From Yamagishiella unicocca (taxonomy: Eukaryota > Chlorophyta > Chlorophyceae > Chlamydomonadales > Volvocaceae): a stretch of DNA of 64,000 nucleotides. Position 1 is the stretch's first letter. The number at the start of each line of letters is the position of its first letter. Shown here one piece after another: positions 43,020 to 54,100 of the stretch. Under the pieces are notes generated by a model. That model ran no database searches and had not been told where the DNA came from. It worked only from the letters and a program-made list of their open reading frames with translations. Location: contig BDSL01000001.1 of NCBI GenBank assembly GCA_003116995.1, positions 2,666,001 through 2,730,000 on the forward strand, in the 5' to 3' direction. The position numbers and the translations under genes were made by a program.

Positions 43020-43947
43020 AGAGGAAGGTCTGGGGGCGGCGGTGCGTGCCGAGGGGTTGTGGGGGGTTTCCGCATGGTCAAGGACGAGTGGGCAGCAGGG
43101 GTCCACAATACATACGGACACTCGGGCGTGTCGTGTTCTCGTCCCGTGTCCCTTGTCCGGGGCCAGGGGAGGGGGGAAGACTTGCAACGTAGGGGTGCGG
43201 GTTGGGGGTGCGGGTGCGGACGGTGGGCTGCACTCCTGCCCCAGCGGGGCACTGGCCTCCCTTGCACGTGTCATGTACGGGGCTCGTCATGTACGTGGCA
43301 TTCCCCAGCGGGGTTGGGCCTCGGTGGGCCGGTATCGATCTATCATGTGGGTTGACGGGGACCACCTGCGGTGTGCCGGCCCTTCCTTTGCGGAGTGAGG
43401 GCCGTCAGGAGGGCTGCGCCCCTGTTTTGGTGTGGTGGTCTTGGGGGGACAGCCCCGTGAGGGTCCGGCGGCTCGCGTCGCTTTGGTGAGGGCGGGGGGC
43501 ACCGCCGCCGCCACTGCCGCCGCCTTCAGTGTCATCTCCGCAGTTACCTCGAGCCTCGCCTCCGGGCCTGTTGTCGCCGGAGCTGTCGTTGCGTCCGGAA
43601 TCGTCAACAGCCTCGTCGGCGCACTCTGGATTGTCATCGGCGTCGGAGCTGGCTTCGGGCTGTCCTTGCGACCTTTGCGGTGCTCGGACGGGCTTGACTC
43701 GTCACGTTTGCGCTTCTGTGTGTACATTGGCGTATATTGCGACGGTTCAGTTGCGAAGGTTCAGGATGTTGCGACGGTTCAGTCAGTTCATACTCTCAAC
43801 CTCACCTCGTTAATGCAGTTTCCTGCAAACATTTTGTGCACGATCATGCACCGTATGTAAACCTTAACCTTCTCCCCCTCGGTGGCCTGCTCCTGCAAAG
43901 CGACACACTGCCACAGGAGTGGTTGGGTCTCAGGTATTGTCTATGTC

Positions 43948-44210
43948 ATTCAGCTGAATGCCCACCTGTCTCAACCTGAAGCCAGACCTGACCCCCCCCT
44001 CCCGGCGGCCGTTTGAAGCCAGCCTTTCAGAGCTTCAGACGTCAGAAACGAGCCCGGGGTTCAGCCGGGTCCCCCGGCCATTCAGCTGAATGCCCACCTG
44101 TCAGCCTGAAGGTCCCCTTATACCCGACCCCCCTCCCGGCGGCCGTTTGAAGCCCTTCAGAGCTTCAGACTTCAGAAATATATAAACAATTCAGAAACGA
44201 GGGGGTCTGA
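43948..44210. repeat. Tandem duplication of ~132 bp rich in TTCAG
   Basis: The 12-bp palindrome ATTCAGCTGAAT opens each copy (43948 and 44080). Both copies continue with GCCCACCTGTC and share CCCTCCCGGCGGCCGTTTGAA and CAGAGCTTCAGAC. Copies differ by small indels. No gene is seen here. Confidence 0.8.
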
Positions 44211-45363
44211 AGTCCCAGCCCTTTCAGCTGTCGGTCGGCCACCCACCCGGGCCGACCAGCCATTCAGACCTTCAAGGTGACTCAAAACCTCGAGCCGCCA
44301 TCCTCGGCAATCCAAGCCGGGTCACATAGCGAATAGCGAATAGCGAACGCGATGGCGGTCGGTAGGAGTGGGGCCGCTGTCTTCTACCGTCTCAGCGCAC
44401 CTCAGGGGGACAGGGGCATACTTTTGGGCCATTTTGCAAGGGGATCGCCCTATGTGAGGACACCCATTTAAATGCTTTTTTATTACGTTAAAACCCCCCA
44501 CGTTGCCTTGCACAATGTTTTCTATTTGTACTAGGCCCGACTTGAACAGGGCAAGATTGTAGGGTGCTGATTCTTAACCGTGTTTGAGGGGCTTGCCCTG
44601 CTTACAGCTCGTGCAAGGAAGGTGACAGCAGGAAGCCGGGAGCCAAAAAACCCTATTGTGATAGTGTCAAGTCGCTTGGTTCTCAGTGCCGCTCGTCCTC
44701 GTGGCGATGCTGGTACTCACCAGGGACGGAGGAGATGAGAATGGAAAAGGGTGATGCGGCAGTCAACGCACCCTCCAAGGCTGACTTGCATGCAAGAGGG
44801 ATGGAATGTGAGGGCAGGCAGCCGCCCCCCAAAAGCGAAGACATGCTAGTGAGTAGTATCGTGGTGGTCAACAACCCGGTGGGGTGGAGGAGTTGCTTCT
44901 GACCACTGACCACAGTTTACGGCGTGGGAAAGCACGTGCTCCTTCCACCGCACTGGCGCACCGTGGGTGAAGGAGCACCTGCTTTCCCACGCACTTCCTC
45001 ATACCTGTAACACGAGCATCCGTCAGGCCAGGCTCTGCTATTCCTATTCACTGAACTCTATGTCAATGCCTGGCTTCACGACAGCGCGCGCAAGCACAAT
45101 TTGCGGTACCGGTATGCGGTACTATCAGCATGGCTTTGTGGCATTCCTTTGCCTCTAAATAGACGTCCAAGTGAAACGCAAACCCGGGACCGCTGCAAGC
45201 CGTTTCTCATTTAAAACTAAGTGCGAGGTAGGAACCCTGAGCAAAAATGCGTTTGGATTCAGGCAACTGCCGCCTTGGGCTACGGTATATGCGTATTCCG
45301 TAACTCTTCACGGTCCTGGAGAAGCGCGGGCCAACGTTCATTTCAGTAAATTCGGCTGTAAAT
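44211..45363. other. Upstream region of the metal transporter gene
   Basis: It holds the presumed promoter and 5' leader of the gene starting at 45364. A minus-strand frame at 44913-44683 (GLLTTTILLTSMSSLLGGG ... FSILISSVP) is followed by a perfect GTGAGT donor and might be a lone exon; I found no partner. An imperfect inverted repeat lies at 44922-44992. Confidence 0.4.
44922..44992. repeat. Imperfect ~28-bp inverted repeat upstream of the transporter
   Basis: The left arm GCGTGGGAAAGCACGTGCTCC... (44922-44949) and right arm ...GGAGCACCTGCTTTCCCACGC (44964-44992) pair with few mismatches around a loop of about 14 nt. The left arm contains CACGTG. The 5' position suggests a hairpin or a regulatory palindrome, which is inference. 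Confidence 0.75.
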
Positions 45364-48300
45364 ATGGCCCAGCTTGCACGGGAGGTCGTCCTCGGCCAAA
45401 CTAGCGCAGTAGTCGACCCGAATGAGTTCACGCGCAAGGCAACCGTTCGCAACCTAAGCAGAGCAAGCCGCGTGAGCTTAGATACGGCCGATATTGAAAC
45501 AGCAGCGCCGCTTATCCAGAGTGCGACGCATGGCGTGGTGGATTCACAGCCCTTGCTGGAAGGCGACGCCTTTTCAAAACGTGTACGCCTGGGCATCAAT
45601 GCAAGTTGGTTTGTTAACGTCGTGCTGCTCGTTTCCAAGGTTGCAGCGTTCATGATGTCAGGGTCGTATGCAGTCCTCGCTAGCGCTGTCGACAGCCTCG
45701 TCGATCTCCTCAGCCAAGCAGTGCTGGCGGTGGCGGAATACCAGGCGGCAAGGTAAGAGTTGGCTCCCTGATCGCGCACAATACGGGTGTATGCCGGCCT
45801 TCCGCTCAGTGACCTTCCCCCACGTCTCACTTCACGGCCGCTCGCACAAACCCTCTCATCATTGCACCCGCAGGTTTGATCAGCGCTTTCCGATCGGTCG
45901 GACGCGAATGGCCGAGCTGTCCGTGCTGGCGTGTGCGGCTATCATGTTCATCTCAACAGCCCTCGTTGTCCGCGAGTCACTCGGAAGCCTGTGGGAAGGC
46001 CTGCACGGTATGCATCCCTCGACCCGAACCAGCGTCGTCTAACCCATGCATTCCCCGCTCAGCCTAGCCTAAAGGGAGTCATGCTCGCTCCACGAATGTA
46101 TCGTTCCGGGGCGTCCGCAGCCGATACCGCTCCCATCGTAACACCACTGCGAAACACACTGATCCTACTTAAGAAACACACTGATCCTCACGTTCGGCGC
46201 TCTTGGTGTGCACTACCCTCGCCGTCTCGCACATGCCGCCTCATCACACGTAGGTTTCAACAACTTCAACTGCGCCGCTGCTCCCTGTGCCTGATGCCCC
46301 CACCCCAACACACCTCACACGCACAGGAGCAGCCCATTAGATACTTGCTTCGTATGACCCAATACGCGTCTCTATACCACCCTCCGCGCAGGCAACCGGT
46401 CTCCACTGTCTGTGGACGCGGTGCTGTTTGCGGTGCTCGGGGCCGCCACGGCCTCCAAGCTGGCCCTCTACATCTACTGCCGGGCGCTGCGGAAAAACCC
46501 CATCATGGTGCGCCAAATGCCGACCCTGTGGGCCATGGGCACGGAAACGGAGAAACGGTGGACGGAAACACCGGCACCAAGTTCGGGGCCATAACCGTTC
46601 ATGGCAGCGGGTCGGTAGTATGTAAGCTCTCCCCTGCAGCCATCGCACGCCTGGGATGCCGATCCCCAGGTCGCCGCTGCGCCTTGCTTGGTGGGTCGGA
46701 CCTCCAGTCGCAGCCAAGATCGTGCGGAGCCGCGGCGGTACTTGGCTCGTCCATCCACCGGGGTGGATCCAAGGATCCACACGCCGTACGCCCACGACCC
46801 CGCGACCCTGGCGTACACAGGTGGCGCTGTCTGAGGACCATTTGAACGACGTCATGTCCAACCTGGCGGCCGTTGCGGGCGCCGCCGTGGCGGGCAACCT
46901 GCCGCGCTTCTGGTATGTGGACCCCGCCGTGGCCGTGGTGTTCTCTCTGCTCATCATTCGCAACTGGCTGGCCATCTGCTGGGAGCAAGTAGGTGCAGGG
47001 GTGCGGGAGGGGCGCCGGTTGGTGTGTATGGAGCGGGGTCACGGGGCGGGGCCCGTTTTGTGTGTATGGAGCGGGGTCACGGGGCGGGGCCCGTTTTGTG
47101 TGTATGGGGCGGGGTCAAGGGGCGGGGCCCGTTTTGTGTATGGGGCGGGGTCAAGGGGCGGGGAGATGGGGGGGCACGAGAGCGCCCAAGGTAGGTGAAG
47201 TGGCAGCCGTCGTGCCGGCGAATGATCCGCACGGAAGGCTTCGGAGCTGGAACCGTGGGGGCCCTCATAAGCGCTCTGCTGGTTTAGCGCGCCCCAGCTG
47301 AGCCCCGGCGCCTCGCCTTGCTGCACCAGGGGCAGAAGATGATCGGGCTGGAGGCCCCCGAGGAGCTCATCCACGAGGTCAACGGGGTCACGGCAGCCCA
47401 CAACCCCTCCATGCAGGTGGGATCTCACAGCTACCGACAGAAGCTGTGCGGCTCTGGTATCGGAGCGTAGGTAGCCCCGCTGTGTGGAGAGACCTGGGCC
47501 TCCTCCAGTTCTTCCATATGCACATCGCTTGATCGCTGTTAAGGGACCAGCTGCCAGAAAGCGGTACGGGGACGGCAGGGGCTAACTGCCGCCTGCAGTA
47601 GCCGCCCGGACCGGAGGAAGCCGTCGCACGCATTAGCCAGGCCCCTTCGTTAGCGCATGCTTGTGCAGTGCTTTGGTCAAACAGGGCTGCACTGCCCTGC
47701 TGGTTGGAAGTGCCCTGGAGGATTTGACTGCTGGTTGGAAGTGCCCTGGAGGATTTGACCCTGCCACTCTTCCGACCCCTGCCTCTGTGGTGCCACAGCC
47801 GCTGCTTACCTACCTCCCTTCCTCACCGCCGCTGCTGCCGCCGTTTCTGCAAATGCCGCTGCAAATGCTGCTGCAAATGCCGCTGCAAATGCTGCTGCAA
47901 ATGCCGCTGCAAATGCTGCTGCAAATGCTGCTGCAAATGCTGCTGCAAATGCCGCTACAATCGCCCCTGCAACTGCCGCTACAATCGCCCCTGCAACTGC
48001 CGCCACAGCTCGACCGCGTGACCGCCTACCACCACGGCTCCCACATGGTGGTGGAGGTGGAGGTCATCATGCCCGCAGCCATGTCGGTGCGGGAGTCACA
48101 CGACATAGCGCTGGCGCTGCAGCACAAGGTGCGGGGCGTGGGGGCGCGCACGGCAGTGCTCCAGGAGGCAGGCCGTGTTTTCGAAGGGGCGGGGGAGTAG
48201 TATGACAGGGTGTGGGGGCGGAGCTTGGCCGACGTGGTGTGATCTGCAGACCAAGCAAACAGGGTCGGCGCTCGGCAGGGGTCAAAAAGTTGCTCCTGGC

Positions 48301-49378
48301 GTGCAACGTCTCGGTATGGTTGACACACATTTGGCATCAGTGCCTCGGCACGGTTGACATACGTTTGGAGGCAGCAGGGTTACGCCGCAGGTGTTGGTAT
48401 CCGTGTACCGTATTCGTGAGGGGCTTGAGCAAGGAGCCTGCAAGGCGCTGACGGGAGATAAGTGTGCGGCCTCGTAGCGGTTTATGGTTGATTACGGCAA
48501 GTCGGCGGCACAGTGCGCCGGTTCCGAAAGCCCGGTAACATGAGCTCCACCAATGCACTGCAAAGTTGTGTGAAGATCCCTCCTTTCTAAGCGTCAACTG
48601 CGGCCCTCTCTCTCTCCACTGATTTCTCGCAACCGTCTCTATGATCCGCTTATTGTCTCGGCTGGCACCACTGCGTTCGCGCGCAGATCGAGGCCATCGA
48701 CAGCGTGGAGAGGGCTTTTGTGCACGTGGATTACGAGAGGCGGTCCTTGGAGGAGCACAAGGTACGGTGGTGGGATGACAGGGTGGGCAGGAGCGGTGGT
48801 TGCGGACTGTGGGAGAGGCGGAGCTCCCGGCTTGCTGCGTTCGTGAGGTTTCGAGAAGCACGGCCTGGGTTCCGGAGCTGCGGTGCCGAGGGAGGGCAGC
48901 GCCGCCCCGTAGCCTTGGCCCTCGCGCACCGTGTTCGTGTGTGAGGTAAAGGATTCCCGAGGCGGAAGGCCCTTCAGGCCCCTTGCCCGTAGCCCCCGAA
49001 GGTGCACCTCGGTTGCGAACATCGTCTTTTTTACGACGCCTGCTCTGGCAATCTGCCGTCGCTACCAGCTGTCGCCCCCTCGCGCTCTGCCCCTTGCCGC
49101 TATCGCCCCCTCGCCCTCCCTCCCTCCCCCAGGTGGAACGCAACCTCAAGTTGGGCGTGAAGGACGTGATGAAACCGCTGCTCGGGTATGACATCACCCC
49201 GACATCATCGGGCGGCTCAGTCGGCGGGAGGGAGCCAGCCGCAGCGCATGCGGCACCGCTGCTGGGCGCCACCGACGACCTGACTGCAGAGGTAAGCGGC
49301 GTCGGGCAGTCGCCGGGCGCCGGCGGCAGCGCGTCTAACGGCATTGCCACCGCGGAGAATGGCGGGACCTTGCAATGA
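45364..49378 (+). CDS. Cation diffusion facilitator, Mn-type metal tolerance protein
   Basis: Eight exons: 45364-45752, 45874-46007, 46392-46507, 46821-46988, 47330-47416, 48009-48128, 48687-48761, 49133-49378; 444 residues. CDF proteins export divalent metals from the cytosol into vacuole or Golgi in exchange for protons. The metal-site signatures are DSLVD (Asp110, Asp114) in TM2 and DHLND (Asp219, Asp223) in TM5. This DxxxD pair marks the Mn-CDF group (plant MTP8-11) rather than the Zn group with HxxxD. After the membrane domain comes the cytosolic dimerisation domain (LDRVTAYHHGSHMVVEVEV; AFVHVDYE). A Ser/Gly/Ala-rich tail ends GGTLQ. All junction phases agree. Introns 4 and 5 carry tandem repeats. 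The substrate is inferred from the signature. Confidence 0.93.
47022..47165. repeat. 38-bp tandem repeat in transporter intron 4
   Basis: Units starting TGTGTATGGAGCGGGGTCAC recur at 47023, 47061 and 47099, with shorter variants to 47165. The repeat is purely intronic. Confidence 0.9.
47846..48005. repeat. 12-bp tandem repeat abutting an exon in the transporter gene
   Basis: CAAATGCTGCTG/CAAATGCCGCTG units run from 47846 and degenerate into ACAATCGCCCCTGCAACTGCCGCT right up to the acceptor CGCCACAG of exon 6 (start 48009). The repeat thus forms the 3' end of intron 5. Confidence 0.9.
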
Positions 49379-49591
49379 GCGGGAGCAGGGTCGTATTTAA
49401 TGAATAGCATGGAGGTGGAAGGCCAGCCCAGCTCAGAGGCGTCTCCGAAGGCGCCATCGGGGGCTTGTGAGGAGCGCCCGTGGACTAGGCGCGCCCCGGG
49501 GCAGGGTGTTTGCATGTACAAACGGAAACAAGCAGCGGTGGTGTATGCGTGTGTGGGGTGAAGGAGCTCATGGCAGAGAGAGAGTCTGGGG

Positions 49592-49596
49592 TGTAA
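49592..49596 (+). terminator. Poly(A) signal TGTAA of the metal transporter
   Basis: TGTAA lies 214 nt after the stop at 49378. Confidence 0.5.
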
Positions 49597-49599
49597 AAT

Positions 49600-51117
49600 G
49601 TGAGGTAAGGCTCGTGTGTGTGCGTGTATGTTCGCGCACTCCCTGCTGCCGGTAATAACGGTGAGGCCTCGCGCGAATAGCGCGGCTGGTTAGGTAGCTG
49701 GGAAGGAAGAGGAAATCCGTGGTTGGGTAGGTTGGATAGATAGGACTAAGTAGTACCGACCAGCAAATAACGTATCACTTTACGTTGCGCTGGGAGCTGG
49801 TGATTTGCGGGTGCGCCTGGTGAAATGCGGGTGTACGCGAGGCGGGCGTCTCGGACATCAGCGACCCACTTCCCGTGCAAGCCGGGGAGGATGTCGTGGA
49901 CGCGATGGTGCAGCTCGCTTGACATGGTGGGGTCGGTTGGGCAGAGGTTGGTGGCCAATCTCCTTCCGGCAGTGGCACTTCCGCGCTGCGCCCAGCTGCA
50001 CTGCGCGGAGTCCGCAGGCCGGAGGATTGGCGGCTTGTGTTGCCCGAGTCATGCGCGGCTCGTCGTCCGTATGCCAGGTGGGAGCAATTGTGTATGGCGT
50101 GCACGCCCCATTCCAGGAACCTGCCGTTCTATTGACTTCATAGAATAATTCGGGTATGGTGCTGTTGTTCACGATGGTACGGTAGCTCTGGATGCCGCGC
50201 GGGGCGCAGCGGCACCGGGCGGGGGGGGGGCTTAAAAAGAATCCGCAAATCCACGGGGGGGGGCTTAAGAAGGGCGTACCGGTGCTTGCGAGTGTGCGAT
50301 GAAGGAAAACTTGTATCAGTACGGTGGGGGCGTTAACGGCGAGCGTATGTTCTTTGCTTCTGCCAGCGGTGCCGCAAGGCACCAGGCACCAGCTGGCTGC
50401 CCAGCACCCGTGGGTCAGGGGCCCGGGGGCTGACCGGGCGGAAGGGGTCACAGGCTCGTGAGGAGCGTGGCCCGCATTTTGCAACCAAGGAGGGTCCGGA
50501 AGATAAGAGGGCACGGATGGTGAAGTAGGACTTCCTAACATTATGCTCTGGTGTCGGCTTTATCGTGGATTAATTATGAGGGCGCGGCAGGCGGCAGTCC
50601 TCCCCGTCACAGGACGCCATGTATTTGTCAATCCTCCAGGCCGCGGTCCAAGTGTCAAACCGCCTCCCAGGTCCCCTCCGCCCACAGTCACGTGGCCACT
50701 TACGCTGGCAAGCTTGTGCATCGGGCCGCGAACAACCGGCATCATCTCTGCTAACGCCAAATCTGGCGACAGAGAGCGCAAAACCTCTGCAACACGATGG
50801 CTCCCCCTGTCGGTCCGGCGCCCACAGTAACACAACTACAAGCACCCTCAACCCCTGCCCCACCATTCGCAGGATTCGTAGCAACGCCCCCCAACGTCTC
50901 CCCCCGCCCCGGGTCTTCTTTTACCCCGGCCCGGGGGATTACCCTGCATTGCAACCGCACATTCACCAAGAGCACGCTGCTCGCACACTACATGACATAA
51001 AAACAAACAGCATCAGTAGACGCACGTACACAGGCAACCGCCAACGGCCAATGATGCAAATTTATTGCATTATTGTGGTCGGGTCGCAGCGTCGATCGCC
51101 AGGCGCCAGGCGCACCC
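49600..51117. other. Intergenic region, no confident gene
   Basis: It holds the 3' UTR of kinase gene B (minus strand, stop at 51118). Two poly(G) runs, each followed by CTTAA(A)AAG, lie at 50221-50275. A minus-strand segment at 50220-49750 reads protein-like in successive frames (RTIVNNSTIPELFYEVN; then HDILPGLHGKWVADVRDARL) but needs frame changes I cannot tie to splice sites; it may be a decayed gene. Confidence 0.4.
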
Positions 51118-54100
51118 TCAGGCGCCTCCCCCCGGTGGCGCCGGCAGCTCGCGGCAGCCCGGCGGCAAGGCGATGAGGCGCTGAACGACTTCCTTCATGC
51201 CGGGTCTCTCCCTTGGCTCCTCCTTCAAGCAGTCGCGTATCAACGCGGCCACCTCCGGGTGCAAGTGTGCTGACAGGTCGTCCTCCAGGCGCAAAGGCAC
51301 GGCCTCGTGGTCGCACCACCTGTAGCGGACCTGCCCACACATGGAGCGCCGGTAGAGGGGAGGCATATCGTCAGGCGTGGGTTGCATGTGGGAAGCGGTA
51401 GGGGGTAGAGGCAGTGCAGGATCAGGGCAAGGATGGTTCGGTTACGTCGGGTTACAGCAGCCCTTTGGGCGGATGCGTTTTCCTAATCATGCAGGCCTTG
51501 GTCTCGCGTCCGAAACACTCACCACCTCAGGCCGCGCGCCCTCGTACACGTCGTTGTCCGCCCAGGTCGCCAGCTGATACAGGATGACGCCCCAGCTCCA
51601 CACATCGACCTGGAGGAGGGGGCGGGCCGCGGGAAGATCTTTCAGACCTGTTGCACGGGGTGACTGCTGGCTGGACGGATATGCTGAATCCAACGGTACC
51701 GGGTGGCCAGCGAGCCTCGAGGCTTCAGAGGGGCTACGCGCAACTGTCTTCGTTCTATCCAAATCTTCAGCGGTTGCCCTCAGCGATTGTCCCTGCGGTT
51801 GCCCTCAGCGGTCGCGCTCAGCGGTTGCGCTCAACGGTTGCCCTCAGCAGTTGCCCGTGCGGTTTGCGGTTGCCCGTGTACCGAGGCAGCGCAATAAACA
51901 ATCCTCTTTCCTGTCTACGAGGCGCAGCACTCGCCAATGCCGAGCCACTCCGAGCGAACGAGGAAAAGCCAGCCACGGCGCATTTGACTGCACGGCACAC
52001 GCACCTTGTGATCGTACGGCTTGTCCCGCAGCAGCTCCGGAGCCATCCAGTACGGGTGCCCGTAGTGCTTGTTGCTGGCGATGAGGTCGTGGTTCATCAG
52101 CACTTGGCTCAGGCCAAAGTCGCACAGCTGGACGCGCAGGAGACGCCGGGGTGGTAGGGAGCAACGGGGGTGATGAACCAAGAAGGGTGGATGACACGCT
52201 TGGAGGCTAGGCGACAGAGTCCATCAGGCAAGACAACAAAGTACGCTAGGCAAGGCGACAGGGTACACAACGTAGTCATAACCCAAGGGGTTTCCGCAGG
52301 CCGGTCATATTGAACGAGCCCCTCTCTCCCCGCCGACCCACCGACCCATCGACCCACTGACCCCGCACACACCCAGCTCCCCACCTTCACGTCCATCTTT
52401 GCCGTCAACAGCACATTATCTGCGCAGGCAGACAGCCGGACGGGCGGGGTTGCGAGGGCTTAGGTGGCCGCTTGGTGGTCGGGAGGTGCCTACGCGTCAG
52501 TGGCTTGCAGTAGCAAGGGTGTTACGTGTATGAATAGAGGTAAACGTAGAAACTCCAGGTGTGCAGACATAAAGGGCTTCTTGAAACTCCAGGTGTGTTC
52601 GGGGATGTGGGCAGGATCATGTCGGGCCGCCAGCGCAATGGAAGGTGGGCCCAGCGGCCCAGCCCCACATCAGCCGCATCCCAAACCCCGAGCCCACGCC
52701 ACACCTACCTGGCTTCAGGTCGCGGTGGATGATCGGTTTCGAGTGCGCGTGCAGGAAGTGTAGGCCCTGTTTCCGAGTGACAGCAGCATCCGGCAAGGGG
52801 TGCAGGGGGAGCAACATGGATCAGCAAGACAGCTGCGTGGCAGTGCAGCTGCGTCCTCCCTTCGAGCTACCGGACGTGCGGGTCAGTCAACTGCTAGTCC
52901 GCCGGCGCGCGAAGCGCCCATTCGCGTCAGTGGCGGCGACTTCTCAGCACTGGGCCTATGGGTAGCGCAGCTCGCGACCCGTGGGTCACACACCAGCAGC
53001 CCCGCAGAGCAAAATGTGTACATGGGCGCGCATGGCCACCCCAACTGGGGTGTGTGGCGGCGGGTTGTGTAATGGAGGTGGCAAGAAGGTGGCAAGAAGG
53101 TAGCAAGAAGGTATTTGGCAGGAAGGTGGCGCGCCCGACGGCTGGTACGGCACCATGGGGGACTCGAAGCGCTCAAGACCTCCCCAGCTGTTCCACCGAC
53201 CCACACAGACCCATACAAAACCGATCAACGACACAAAACATGTAGACCGATGCCAACTTACGTCCGCAATCTGGTAGGCAATCGCGAATCGCGTCTTGGC
53301 GCTTAGCTTATCACACGACTTAAACCGCTGATACAGGTTGGTTTGGCACCTGGCAGGGGTGCAAGCCCAACGTCAGGTTACCAGTACTATATCTATGCGT
53401 GTGTGTGTGGGAGGGAGCGGGGTCACCAAGTGTCACGTTGCGGCGCTCACAGGTGGCTCCGCAGGCAACCCCGGTGCGCTGGCCGCCGCCGATTTGTGCT
53501 GGTGCGCGCATTCGCCTACACTAGTGCAGAACCCACCCGATCCGGATCCCGGTCCAGCATCAGATCCGCGCTGCGTGTCAAGCAGGTGCGGTGGCCCCCA
53601 TCATATAACGGTAAACCCGCACATCCGCCCCTCCCCGAACCACCGAATGCGTGGCGCCGTGGCGCCGGTACTGCCCCTCACGCCGGCTACAGCACACCCC
53701 ACACCCCACGCGCCACGCCACACATCCTAGAGCCACCGGCACCTATCCATCGCGTCCACACGTCGCCTACTTTGCCTGCGTTGCCAGTATCGGGAGCCCC
53801 CCCTCACCTGGTCATGACCAGGCCCCTCTGCCCGCCCTCCAGGGTGGTTATCCCAATGAAGGTGGCGATGCGATCGTGTGGGTGCACGCTCTGCAGCACC
53901 GCGACCTCCTTCTCCATGGTGGCTTGCTCCCGGGCGGACAGCTGGGGCTTGATCTTCTTGATGGCCACCTGCAGGACGTTCGGATGGTGCGGGGGCGAGA
54001 AGGGTCGTGGTGGAGGGGGCTGCAGTTGACGACTGAGGGCCGTTGTCAGGGTTGGTGCTGTGACGAGATTTGGGTCTGAGCGACAGCGCTAAGTGCTTTG

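Noticed and set aside
47806..48006. Ala-Phe repeat frame on the minus strand
   Set aside because: It is the reverse of the 12-bp intronic repeat.
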